Positions 24,808-34,944 of a stretch of DNA of 64,000 nucleotides are shown here, one piece after another. The DNA comes from Siphonodentalium dalli. Lineage: Eukaryota > Mollusca > Scaphopoda > Gadilida > Siphonodentaliidae. Position numbers and translations under genes: made by a program. Under the pieces are notes generated by a model, which was not told the origin of the DNA, made no database searches, and worked only from the letters and a program-made list of their open reading frames with translations. Within the stretch, counting starts at the first letter, position 1, and each line of letters begins with the position of its first letter. The stretch spans positions 158,340,875-158,404,874 of the forward strand of contig CP136062.1 of NCBI GenBank assembly GCA_032622095.1. Direction: 5' to 3'.

Positions 24808-24916
24808 CTCGGATAATGTTTCACAGCATATGTATATTGTGCCCCATATTATTCGGCCGTACGAATAATTGTATGCCCGCTATGCCCCTGTCTCCGACGT
24901 GTAAAGCAATGTCCAG
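24808..24916 (+). pseudogene. Truncated and decayed TSR exon
   Basis: A possible acceptor, GGTTTTCAG, ends at 24,807. At the far end TCTCCGACGTGTAAAGCAAT with GTCCAG|GTATAA matches the last quarter of a TSR exon. The interval is 109 bp rather than 171, has lost most cysteines and cannot encode a TSR. The duplicate is at about 62,370-62,478. Confidence 0.45.
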
Positions 24917-25749
24917 GTATAAATTACAAAGATAATAGTGATTCTTCATGCGCATTCTGAAAAAGGTGTTAGCAAGAATTAGCTGTTTCTTTTTTCGAGA
25001 AATGAAAAATGTTGCGTAGAAGCTATGTATATCTAAAAACTAGTGCATAAATTGGAATTTACCATTTGAAAAGCTATAACACGTAACGAGTTCAAGCATG
25101 TGTTTATTTTCTCAGACTTCTTCCGAAATAATTCTCCTTGGTTTTTTTTTTAGACAAAATCAATATTGCCTACCAAAATGAATATACACATGTAAGTGTA
25201 GTACATGATAATATCGGCTTCCACTTTTTTATGTTTGGCAAACACAAGACAAATTTAATTTTGTATTTATAAATATTTTTATCAAACCCATGTCACCAAA
25301 TTATAACTCACACGTGATCTCTCTTTAAATTTAAAACGTACAAATAGTTCAAAAATCGAAAAATATGGCCAGATTACAACGAATGTAGTTCAGTGGCATC
25401 GTGTTGTTTGTATTGGTTTATAATTGTGAGGAACTTAGATTTGCACATGGATACATTCAGATAAAAGTTTGTTATTCAAACTTAATCTTTCTTCTGAAAT
25501 GTGTGGCTCGATGGTAATAGTCAGTCGAGAGACTGGTGCTCAATTAAATTTAACTAGCTTTCAGTTGAGCAGCTTGAGCTGTTCAATTCGCAGTAATTTT
25601 GTGATGGTTATAAATTGGTCACTTCAGCCTGAACTCACGTTATTTGTCATTTACAAACGTTGGTGTGGGTATTAGTGATGCCGAATGTATGGCATGTGTT
25701 AGTTAAGTTTCCTGGAGGCAATATTTATTCCATTCCGAATGATGTTCAG

Positions 25750-25920
25750 TGAATGGTAAGTGGGCAAACTGGGCATCGTGAACTCCGTGCAACGCAAAAT
25801 GTGGACGTGGAAGAAGGACCAGGAAAAGGCTATGTACTAATCCCGTCCCACGCTATGGCGACAGAACATGTCCAGGCAAACCGCTAACGTCTCAGGCGTG
25901 TAAATCGAAACCATGTCCAG
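25750..25920 (+). pseudogene. TSR exon with in-frame TGA replacing the third tryptophan
   Basis: This is a full-length 171-bp phase 1-1 exon with a good acceptor (GATGTTCAG) and donor (CCAG|GTATTA). All six cysteines, the first two tryptophans (KWANW) and NPVPRYGD are present. Codon 11, where other copies have TGG (Trp), is TGA at 25,779-25,781. Everything after it remains in frame and TSR-like, so decay is recent or the exon is skipped, which would preserve frame. The identical TGA in the second copy (63,331) shows that it predates the large duplication. Confidence 0.8.
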
Positions 25921-26359
25921 GTATTATATTACAATGTTATTTTTTCCGGATAATTTGGTACATTTGTTGAAACAATATCCTTCCTGATTTTAAAGAGAAA
26001 ATATCAGCTTTCACACCTTTCTCTTTTCATAATGATTCAACTCAAGTTAAATGCAATTTAGCCTTTAAAAATATTTTTCTCGTCAAAGAAAAGTCACCTA
26101 GTAGAATCTAACAAATAATTTCCCTTCGAGTTTCCGCATTTAACACTAGATGTCTAGTTTAGTATGAATCTAGGTCAGTGGTATAAGGTCACGAATGTCA
26201 AGCTGGGAAGAACTGAAAATGACAGCGACAACGTGCTCAACTCAACGCCAGCTGAACATGATTTCGGTCCTGACATAGTATAGTATAAGCAGGCTGTAGG
26301 CCTGTTCTACTAACATTCCACGAAAAAAATATCTGATTCAAATCACAAACTATTTTCAG
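25921..26359. other. Short intron between the TGA exon and the next TSR exon
   Basis: This 439-bp intron contains a weak version of the intron block seen near 23.2 kb ('ATATCAGCTTTCAC', 'GATTCAACTCAAGTTAA', 'AATTTAGCCT'). This supports an ancient exon-plus-intron duplication. No other feature. Confidence 0.55.
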
Positions 26360-26530
26360 TGAATGGTAGGTGGGGCAACTGGGCAGCGTGGACTTCGTGC
26401 AACGCACTATGTGGAAGTGGAAAAAGGTCGAGGAGAAGGCTGTGTAACAACCCAGCCCCACGCTATGGTGGCAGAACATGTCCAGGCAGTGCGTCAGGTT
26501 TCCAGGCGTGTAAATCGAAACCATGTGCAG
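26360..26530 (+). CDS. TSR exon, diverged, intact (ends KPCAG)
   Basis: This 171-bp phase 1-1 exon has acceptor TATTTTCAG and donor GCAG|GTAACC. It encodes a complete TSR with WGNWAAW, cysteine spacing identical to the array exons, basic strand GSGKRSRRRLC and NPAPRYGGRTCPG. It has 7 Arg, 3 Lys and no acidic residue, so it is cationic but less so than the array exons. CNALCG again lacks the O-fucose Ser/Thr. It is much diverged from the array but shares the Ala-Gly ending with exon 7. The downstream frame stays open to 26,754 by chance. Confidence 0.88.
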
Positions 26531-26762
26531 GTAACCTCATTACATACGTTATACCACCCTATCCATATGAGTTCAACCTACCAGTATTCCCACAAGAGTT
26601 GTTGGTTACTTGTTCTACTAATTTCAATCATCGATTGAGGTATTTAACATTGCATATTCACGTTTTCGACTTGCGTATGATAGGAAATATACCCGCAATA
26701 AGTGAAAAATATATATCAAGAATTAGATCACACCATGAATCTGTACTTGGCTAATACCAGTA

Positions 26763-27116
26763 TAGATCATATTCCACCAGTACAAAACCTTGGAACTTTT
26801 TGACGTTTTGACAGGGAACCTTATAAAGTCTAAAACATAACATGGGGAAATTATTTCTTAGTTATTATCTGTTACTTAATAATCTACTCCACTGAAGGTG
26901 AAGATCCCAACTCGAGATTGCATGCTTTTCTGTGACTTTTCTGAGCGACGCAAATAAAAATCGCTCACAAAGTGACTTAAATCGTAAAATCATGAAGTTG
27001 GCCCTTCATCTACAGTGAAGTACATTATTAAGGAACAAGTAATAACCAAGAAATATATTTCTCGCGTTATTTTTTTTGACTTTGTAAGGTTTTTTGCTGG
27101 TGGAATATGATCTCTA
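26763..27116. mobile_element. Fold-back element, ~170-bp inverted arms
   Basis: The ends read TAGATCATATTCCACCAG and, at the other side, CTGGTGGAATATGATCTCTA. Arms remain alignable inward ('AACCTT', 'TTATT…TGTTACTTAATAAT', 'CCACTG') to a central GAGCGACGCAAATAAAAA with TCGCTC near 26,943-26,967. There is no open reading frame, and the outermost bases flank with TA, as in MITEs. It lies in the intron just after the 26,360 exon. Confidence 0.75.
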
Positions 27117-27940
27117 CAGACTGTGTGCGTTAGCCATAGTAGAGTTTCGTGACATGATCAAGAATAGGTTCTGGTTTAATAGGCACCCATTACTCACGGT
27201 AGACCGCAGAACTGTATATAGTTCAAAATTGCACTTGAGAGTGGAATGGCGGTGGCAATTGCTAGTTTGACGAAAAAGTGATACCCAACATTTATGTTTG
27301 CTTTCCCATCGATTTCCCCGCCCCTCTCCACGGAGATTTTAATGTCTGGAGAGCGTCGGTTTCTTATTAAGATAATTATAGTGGCCTGCTTCTACGAAAA
27401 AGATATACATTTGCCCATATGATGTTTGTGGCAAATGTGTCACGCCTTGTATACAGTTATGTCAAGAATTTCCCCGCCCCTCTCCACGGAGGTTTTAATG
27501 CCTGGAGAGAGTCTTTCTTATTAAGAGAGGTTTCTTATTAAGAAAATTATATATATACCTTTATTTCCTCCGCAACGGAGAGTTTAACATTATACATCAT
27601 ACACGAGTTTAGAGTTTCAACATATTGGTGACAAAAATAAACATCAATTTATCACATGGTTTTATACACAAAATATGCGCAATACAATTTCAATGAGATA
27701 TGTGCATTGCAACTGTTGGCCTCGTGTATTTATGATTTCGCGGAACACTTCAACTGGATAATTAAACGAGTATCTGTCTGATGGAGAAAGATGGAGTTGT
27801 CTGCGATATAGCTTTATTTGCGTTATAGAGTTATTGAGTTATTATCACGTTTAGTTAGATGCCAATCCGACTAATTACAAATTATTCATGTATATCTTGT
27901 TTTCTGTCTTCGATCAGAGCGGTTCGTGAGCTGTTTATAT
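27117..27940. other. Intron; short direct repeat pair
   Basis: The phrase TTTCCCCGCCCCTCTCCACG with TTTTAATG and CTGGAGAG occurs at about 27,313-27,371 and again at 27,469-27,527. Both are followed by TTTCTTATTAAGA. Each copy has CTCTCCA/TGGAGAG inverted ends. The rest shows nothing recognisable and may include the 3' untranslated part of the LINE fragment next door. Confidence 0.5.
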
Positions 27941-27949
27941 GTGATCCAT

Positions 27950-28480
27950 TTAGTCCACAGATTCTAGGCTCATCATATCCGTATATATGTTCCACAGCTT
28001 GAATGCATTGCGAGCAAGAAACAAGGCGAATTGCTTAATATCATTTACGAGGTCGCGAATGGATGGCGGGATACATGCAAGAAATATCATCAACTGATCT
28101 ATGGGGTTCAAGTTGTCAATATATAAGAAGAAACATGGTATACCGAAATCCTCTATGACGTTGAACCATATTTCGATTCTTGTTTCGGCTAAGGCGGGAC
28201 ATAAGAGAATTGCATGCTCGATTTCGTTTTCAAAAAGTTTATGACATATCTGACACTTCCCGTGTACTGGGGACAAGGCCCGGGCCAGGATTTTGGCTAT
28301 TTCTAGAAATTCAAGCTTATGTTGAGGATAGCTTCTACATGCTAGCCAAAGAGGTGAAATTGACAGTGAACTGTGATTATTTGCGAATGGTACTAGGTAA
28401 TGTTCATTTCGTAATCTTGTCGAAAAGTGTTGTTTTGTTTTTTGATAAATTTGCACGGGTGGCCGCCGGCCGCGCATATT
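27950..28480 (-). mobile_element. 5'-truncated non-LTR retrotransposon (LINE), C-terminal RT-ORF fragment
   Basis: A 175-codon minus-strand frame (28,477 to 27,950) ends in a stop. It contains a Cys-x2-Cys-x9-His-x4-Cys motif (residues 75, 78, 88, 93; CQICHK … EHAILLC) followed by PALAETRIEIW. This arrangement is typical of the region after the reverse transcriptase domain in LINE ORF2 proteins ('C..C…EH…CP.L…R'). No RT or endonuclease domain precedes it, so it is a dead-on-arrival 5' truncation. It is inserted opposite to the TSR gene inside its intron. The clade cannot be assigned by eye. Confidence 0.7.
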
Positions 28481-28497
28481 TAGCGATTTTTCTGCCT

Positions 28498-28527
28498 ACT
28501 GGTGTGGGATACTGGTGTGTCCCACAC
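28498..28527. repeat. Short perfect inverted repeat
   Basis: TGGTGTGGGA and TCCCACACCA form 10-bp arms around TACTGGTGTG, next to the 5' breakpoint of the LINE fragment. It may be a hairpin or a remnant of insertion. Confidence 0.6.
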
Positions 28528-28694
28528 CATTTTCAGTGCTATTCTCTGTATTTATAATTTTAAAACACCTGGGTGGTTGGGGTGAGAGGCTACGGGGTAG
28601 GCCGAGAAGAGAGCGAACGAGTGGGGCTATGCTTACATAACATTGTACACATGACCCGATTTAAACACTCATCGTTCGTTTTGACGTCGTAAAC

Positions 28695-28896
28695 TAATGC
28701 CCTAAATAATCGACTCCTTAACCAGAAATATGGGTAACTTTTCAGGATTTAGTCGGAAATGTGGCTTGTTGCCATTCATCGGAAAGATCTCACTGAGAGC
28801 TTTCCGATGAATGGCAAAAAGCCATATTTCCAACCAAATCCTGAAAAAATTACCATAATTCTGTTATGGTTATGCAGTGGATTATTTAGGGCATTA
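28695..28896. mobile_element. Palindromic fold-back MITE candidate (202 bp)
   Basis: Arms 28,695-28,786 and 28,800-28,896 are inverted copies with a 13-nt centre. The ends are TAATGCCCTAAATAAT and ATTATTTAGGGCATTA. The inner part is perfect over GCCATTCATCGGAAAG/CTTTCCGATGAATGGC. No coding sequence. Flanks do not show an obvious longer target-site duplication, although the terminal TA could be one. Confidence 0.8.
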
Positions 28897-30060
28897 CTGT
28901 AGTTGTATGACCAGTTAACATTCATCAATGGTGTTCTTTATATAATTATATGGTTAATTAACCTTCAGCGAACACACTAAACACAATGCAAGGAATGACA
29001 TAGGACACGACATAGTATTGTGGGAACAAAAGTTAAAAAATTATTCCATGTATACGTGTAAGTTGAAGCAAGGCATGTATATTTTCAACATAAGGATGGG
29101 TTGTGCAAAATACATGGACTTTATTCTACTTTTTGATGGCTGCCTTCATAAGCAAACATCCAGGATATTTACGAGAATTTTTGCGCGTTTTGTCCGAATT
29201 TACCACAAACAGCCGTGGTATGTCCCTAGATCACTTGATCGACATTCCTTTACAGTTTACTGGTTCATGAGACGCAGCACGTGTGCTCATGACGGTCAGA
29301 GTCAATATTATTTGTTGTTTTGCGATTCTCGTTTTAAGGCCTCTCATCCGATGTGTTGTGTTGTTATTATAAAGCCATTTTACGTAGGACCTAGGCTACC
29401 ACTGTTCTCGTATATAATTCACAGATGAAGACTTTGGTGTATTAATAAGTATATTCTATCACGATGTATTAATAATTTATCGTATATTATTTCTGTTTTG
29501 CGCGCAGTTATTTATATATAAACACTTGCTTGTGTTTCTCTTTTTTTATCGTTACCGGAATAGTCCAAGTTATATTATATATTTTATATTTATATAAAGT
29601 TTGCATATATATGCGAAGACTTGCACAGTTATTAGATAGTTATCATCTCGTAAACATTCCAATTTCCAGATGCCCTTAGTCGTGTGACAATAAAAAGCGT
29701 TTCGTTTTAATTTATCGTAACTCGGTGAAACACAAATAATTCGGTTTATTGCTGTCGGATTTAATAAATTATAATTAAGCCATTCATTAGCAATATCGTA
29801 TAATAAGATCATTTTCATATCCATGTATATATTACACATTACACCATGTACAAGCCTTAATTTCAATTGTTGACATGCTACCATAAAGTTTTTCTATGAA
29901 CACGCACGCTCTCTCGATTCTGTGCTTTTAACATCGCCACTCACCACCACCATTAAATAATAGTGATGACGTCATATAGGTGGACACAATTAACTCCGAC
30001 TCCGATTCCGTGTTTTAAATTAGTCTACTCATTTGGCGTCATATTGGCTTAATTATTACG
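28897..30060. other. Intron, no gene recognised
   Basis: A + strand 136-codon frame (29,018-29,428) and a minus-strand 104-codon frame (29,570-29,884) exist. They have no recognisable domain, splice context or paralogue here, and I treat them as chance. AT-rich runs occur near 29,515-29,600. An isolated TGACGTCA palindrome (CRE-like) occurs at about 29,966, with no promoter evidence around it. Confidence 0.45.
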
Positions 30061-30192
30061 CGATTGTTTTGTGACTTGGATCGTTGTGATCATAATAAGG
30101 GTGGCTTTCCTGGATCATTGTGATCATAATAGGGGTGGCTTTCCGATTGTTATGGGACTTGGGTCGTTGTGATCATAATAGGGGTGGCTTTC
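30061..30192. repeat. Short minisatellite, three copies
   Basis: The core 'GTCGTTGTGATCATAATAGG' with GGTGGCTTTC occurs three times: 30,077-30,110, 30,111-30,144 and 30,160-30,192. The first and third are preceded by CGATTGTTTTGTGACTT-like sequence. Confidence 0.85.
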
Positions 30193-31225
30193 ATTTTTTC
30201 AGCTTCTTTGTAAATACTAAAATTTAGAAATACTATGTCCTGACAATATTGTTGACAGGGCATATTACTTTTGTAAGCTCTTCTGTAACGGAGGTCAATA
30301 CATAAATAATAATAAATACCATGTGTATGTCATTGCAGTATCTCATATAAGCTAGTCTCACATGTGGAACCTCGCATAGATAAGAGAATACACTTGCTCA
30401 CAATGTTGTTTGGTCAAAGTATGTGTAAATGCGAGAGTCGCGGTTGAGTTAGATGTTTATCCGGGGTCATGCCGTCATGGATGATTTCCATTTCAACAAT
30501 TAACTCCGACAATATTATTGTGTAATCACTGATAGACCAGCCCGCTTTTCACCTGTGTACATATGGGTTATTGTTCCAGTTTGATTGTTTCTAATCAGCT
30601 GTCCGTATTACCAATTCGACGTTACAATAAACAACTCGAAATATTGCAAATAAGCCAATCCATAGTCGGACTAGAAACCCCATTCGTACGCAGCGACAAT
30701 GTTCGGAAATTCATACTCAATGACAATATATCACAAACACAAACAATGCTTTGATGTACTATAAGCTTACATATTCTATTACGTGTTCAAATATATAAAA
30801 ATAAAAGTGACCTCCTGTCTCGACTGGTTAGGCTAGAATGAACTCTCACCAAACTATAATCCTCTGACAACAACTATCTAATAACAACTTCTCATTGGTC
30901 GACATGACAATGATCTCTCCACCCCCAATTTACGTTAACTCACGTACTGTGAATACAATTTGTTCGTGCTAATCCAAGTAAATGCTCGAAAAATATCATT
31001 ATAAGCTATTATTATAAATACTAACTGATGATGGTACGTGTACTCTCTTGTGCATGGTATAATTGTTGCGCATTCGAGGGAATTAAATGTGCGTGTTCAT
31101 GTACATGTATGTTCATATATGTATGGATGAAATAGGATGGCACGTTTCAACGGATTCAAACTTAATGGACAATCAGTTCAATAATCTAAATCTGAGTGCG
31201 TCGTGGAGACGTGGACATACATGTA
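30193..31225. other. Intron, no feature recognised
   Basis: I see no exon-like TSR signature, repeats or RNA genes in this AT-rich stretch. Confidence 0.4.
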
Positions 31226-31231
31226 TATACA

Positions 31232-31938
31232 CAGGGACGGGTCTAGGGCCTGATTTGGAGGTGTGGGACAGTTCATCTTGGGAATTTCCAACTGCACCAA
31301 ACCTTGAATTTCACCAAACTCACAAGTTCGCGTAAATCCATGTACGCACCACGTTGGGCTTTAATCTATCTTTCCACTCACTGTAATCCTCTAGGCGGCA
31401 CCGTATTGAGCGATTTCCTTTAGATCTGAACCTGTGTTTAAACCTGGAAATTGCCCAATCCTAACATGTTTAGTGGTCTGACGTCAAGCAACTTGAACCC
31501 CGGTTTGATTCAGTTAAATTAGATAGCTGTTTAACTGACAAAGGGGATGGGACAGAGACATAATATTATCGACCGACCCTTGTTATGGCCATGTGTGAGA
31601 ATGTGTTTTAATCTGAACCCTAAAACTTGCAAAACCGTAGCATCCAGACTTGCCTTAAGATTTCCAATTGTTGGACATTTTCCAATCTTGACACACCTCT
31701 CATGTTGGATAATTTCCAACTGATGGCCGTTTCAGTCTAACAATTTGGCCAAAACCATAAGCAAATGTAGCCTAACAAAATCACCACTAATAAATTGTTG
31801 GAAAATCAAACTACGAGAACAATATCAACATATTGTTGATGTCAAATTTCCAACTAATGTCGTGTCAGGTATGAAATTTCCAGATTTTGAATAGTTTGAT
31901 TAAATTTGGGATGAGACACCCCCATCGCCACGGCCCTC
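31232..31938. mobile_element. Nonautonomous DNA transposon, possibly hAT-like
   Basis: The left end CAGGGACGGGTCTAGGG and the reverse complement of the right end (GAGGGCCGTGGCGAT) are alignable imperfect inverted ends of the CAGGG type seen in hAT elements. Both ends are directly flanked by TATACA (31,226-31,231 and 31,939-31,944), a candidate target-site duplication, though hAT elements usually make 8 bp. The interior is rich in TTTCCAA/TTGGAAA phrases and has no transposase. Superfamily assignment is tentative. Confidence 0.5.
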
Positions 31939-31944
31939 TATACA

Positions 31945-33330
31945 TGGACACGGTCAACGCCTAAGTAAAATGAAACGTGCAAACGGAAAATATGATTCGC
32001 TATGTTGAAACCTATATATATAATATATAATATATAATCCAATCCGAATGATTAGACACCAATTTGTAGAGATGTGTGCGACGAAAAGATCTCAAAACTG
32101 ACAATGACCATGATTTGGTGCGACACTCACTTCACAGATTGTCTATGAACTCAAACAAACCTTTAACAATGTTGTTTTAATATCTTTAAAATTACCAATA
32201 GCAATACCTGATAGTTTGAGTAGGTTATTAATAAGTTCGGCATTTCCATTTCTAAAATTGTTCACTTCACTATACTGCCCAACCATACCTCTAGCAGGAA
32301 AAGGCTAGATGTTGACAGGTGTACAGCAATATCATATTTCAGTTCAGTGAGAACTAAAAGGAAAAACAATTAACAAGTAAAGGAGACACATGAATATATG
32401 CGTACCTTCGCCGGCGATGTGTAAACACTCTGCATTAAACTTCGCCGGTTAACGGGATCGTCGCTTAGATCACTCACCGGCTATGTGTAAATGGCACATA
32501 CATTTCAGGAAGCTCCAGTCATGGAAGGGTTAATGGAACATTCGTCTTATTAAAATATATGTGGACACTAGGTGATCGGCAAACCTGCCTATGTCACAAG
32601 TGTATTACCCCCACTATCATATCCTTCATCCCATATTACAGACATAGTATGGAAATTCAAATAAGTCGTAGAAGTATCTACTGAAGTGTAAATTGGCAAC
32701 TTTCGTCGTCTCGGCATTTCGTCATCTTGTCAGCATATCAAAGTACATGGGTATCAAATGCATCTTTACTAGACCGCACGACACGAGAGGTAACAATTAA
32801 GCAGTGTGCAGTGCTACTAACATTTGCCTTCAAGTACATGTATGATTGATTCTTGTGAGATAATTCCATGCTATTTACATGCACATTTTGGTGGCATCGC
32901 AAAAGGTGGAAATACCAGTTTATTCTCTAGTTTCTAGTTTCTTTTCTAGTTATATTTGGTGCAGATTCATTTTATAAACATTTTCGCATTTGTCTTCTGT
33001 CACATTGTAGCTTTCTGTATCGAAACACCTGCGAGAGAATGCCAGACATATTTGCGAGTATGCTCACACGGCCTTAACCCTTTCAGTGCCAAGTCCGATT
33101 TTTGTATCAACCCATATTTCCTTGATCATTTTTCAAATTTATTGATTATAATTATGTGGTACATTGATGGAAAGAGCTCTCGAAGAGAAATAAACAAGCA
33201 TCTTATGTCGCATTGTTTATATATTCAAGTATCTTAGGTTTTACATTAATTTATTTTAAACCTGCCATGTGTGGGGTGCTCCTAACCAAAGGAGGGGTTT
33301 CCATTTATAATCTGATAGCCGCTATGAATG
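31945..33330. other. Intron; simple repeats only
   Basis: There is an AT tract (TATATATAATATATAATATA) near 32,013-32,036. An imperfect ~70-bp repeat with CGCCGGCGATGTGTAAA and CACCGGCTATGTGTAAA lies at about 32,410-32,490. No exon-like signal is recognised. Confidence 0.45.
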
Positions 33331-34560
33331 CCGTTCAGTGATACGAAGTCTTCTAATTCCCCAGCATTTAAGATTTCAGTGATGGTGCCGCGAAGGAGTC
33401 CAATCATATTATGTATCACAAACAATTCGAAAAAGGTGAATAATTTCAATTAACAGCTTCGCGCTGCAGCTGCAAAGGTCCACATATTGTTAATATTTGC
33501 CAGGTTTGAAAACAGTTGAACTGGGTATGAAGGAGTGCAAGCTCGTACAGAACTACATATGCTGCGAACAATATATGTCTCAAAAAGCGAAATAACTACA
33601 CAATGAACTCCGACCGAGCCCATGGTCACAGGTTCAAAGGTTCATGTGTTAAAGGTGCTCAATCCGATCAGACGCTCCTAAATTACTATTTATTTGGCTT
33701 CGGTGGTAAAACATATTTGATTCGAGTCGTGGAACCCACCCACCAAAGCTCAGGGTGATCAGATATCGATTTTTGAAGTTTGGTAATTTCTCGAGATGTA
33801 GCCCAGAAACACGTGGTCAAACGGACAAATTGCGGATGAAGATGGATAACGAATCAATTTTTTTTACCCCCGAAGCCAAAGAAATTGTAATTTAGGAGCG
33901 TCTGATCGGATTGAGTACCGTTAATAGAAACAAACTGTGATAAGAATAAAAATAAAATGGCCAAAAAATATAGAGAAAAAAAGCTCGGTCACGATTCCGT
34001 ACACTCCAATGGCTAAGAGTCGTTGTGTTATTATAATTAACATACACTTCACAATCATACCGGTAAATATAGTCCGCGGAGCATGTTACTAACTGTATTC
34101 TGTTGCCTGAAAACTTAAAGATGCATAATCCTAATAATTTGATTCGAGTCGAGGAACCCACGCATCAAATCTCCGAGTGATCAGATATCTATTTTGGAAA
34201 TCTATTATTTTTCACCGCCGATAATTTTTATAGTGGCCCAGTAAACAGTCGACGAGAAGACTGTCTCTGACCAAATTGCGGATGGAGATGGATAACTCTA
34301 AAATCAAGTGGCTTTTTTGTCAAATATTTGACAAAGCTTCAATATTTCGTTGAAAAATTGTTGATAAATAATAGTTTTTGAGAATTTTATACTATAGCTG
34401 ACTGTGGTAGCCGTGTTTTTGGGCAATTACTCGATTCTGATAATTGAAGCGGCATTTAAAAAAATGCTGTTGTTGGAATCTGATTATATGGGGACCATTG
34501 AATCGGATTGAGTACCTTTAAAGTGCCTTTTCATTTAAAAATGAAATAAGATGAAAGATT
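33331..34560. repeat. Old diverged copies of the array intron repeat, partly inverted
   Basis: Segments near 33,655-33,780 and 34,138-34,200 carry 'TTTGATTCGAGTCG(T/A)GGAACCCA' with 'CAGATATC(G/T)ATTTT'. These resemble 'TTTGATTCGAGGAACCCA … AGATATCGATTATTGA' of the array. A block of about 50 bp (GCTCAATCCGATCAGACGCT) at 33,655 is present inverted at about 33,870-33,920. 'AAATTGCGGATG(A/G)AGATGGATAAC' occurs at about 33,828 and 34,273. This suggests the repeat family was already associated with TSR introns before the recent array expansion. Confidence 0.6.
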
Positions 34561-34599
34561 AGTCGGGCACATTTTAACTTATATCGTGAACAATTATAG

Positions 34600-34770
34600 G
34601 CAATGGTAACTGGAGTAATTGGTCACGATGGAGTGTATGCGGCGCAAAATGTGGACCTGGCAGAATGACACGGGCAAGGACTTGTACTAACCCCGCCCCA
34701 GTCCACGGTGGCAAAAAGTGTGAGGGCAGGGCCAAATCATCTGATCCTTGTACATCAAAACCATGTCCAG
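34600..34770 (+). CDS. TSR exon, diverged, intact, only one copy in window
   Basis: This 171-bp phase 1-1 exon has acceptor CAATTATAG and donor CCAG|GTAATA. It encodes a full TSR: WSNWSRW ladder, six cysteines at the same spacing, basic strand GPGRMTRARTC, NPAPVHGGKKC, ending SKPCP. It has two acidic residues and more typical TSR composition (5 Lys, 5 Arg). CGAKCG lacks the O-fucose Ser/Thr. It lies about 8 kb after the previous exon and 9 kb before the second array. It would be duplicated too if the second copy extends past the window end. Confidence 0.88.
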
Positions 34771-34944
34771 GTAATATATGAATGGTTATTCTATAATTAA
34801 TCATTTTAAGATGTATTTATGTTGTCTGCTAATTTTCATGAACCCAATTTTACACTTATCTAGTTTTGCTACATGTTAGACTCCATATTGTGTTTTATAT
34901 TTCCAGCCACTTCCTTTATTACAGCTGAGTTTGTCATTGACTGA
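34771..34944. other. Intron start, unique
   Basis: No feature recognised between the donor and the minisatellite. Confidence 0.4.

Larger units (their letters stand above)
21649..25749. other. Intron with decayed repeats and TSR relics
   Basis: Apart from the two exon relics listed separately, this 4.1-kb stretch contains repeated intron blocks. One block occurs at about 24,256-24,384 and again at 25,439-25,566, marked by TTTGCACATGGATACATT and CAGTCGAGAGACTGGTGCTC. Another occurs near 23,220-23,300 and 25,150-25,260, marked by 'AATATACAC…AGT…TGCC' and GGCTTCCACTT, with a weaker third version near 25,990-26,150. These look like introns of anciently duplicated TSR units. Several 70-95-codon frames here lack start context, conservation or domains and are not genes. 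Confidence 0.6.

Noticed and set aside
28180-28557. 125-codon + strand frame
   Set aside because: Antisense to the LINE fragment, which has the recognisable Cys-His motif on the minus strand.
29018-29428. 136-codon + strand frame as a gene
   Set aside because: No recognisable domain, no paralogue in the window, no splice or start context. This length is plausible by chance in a 64-kb window.
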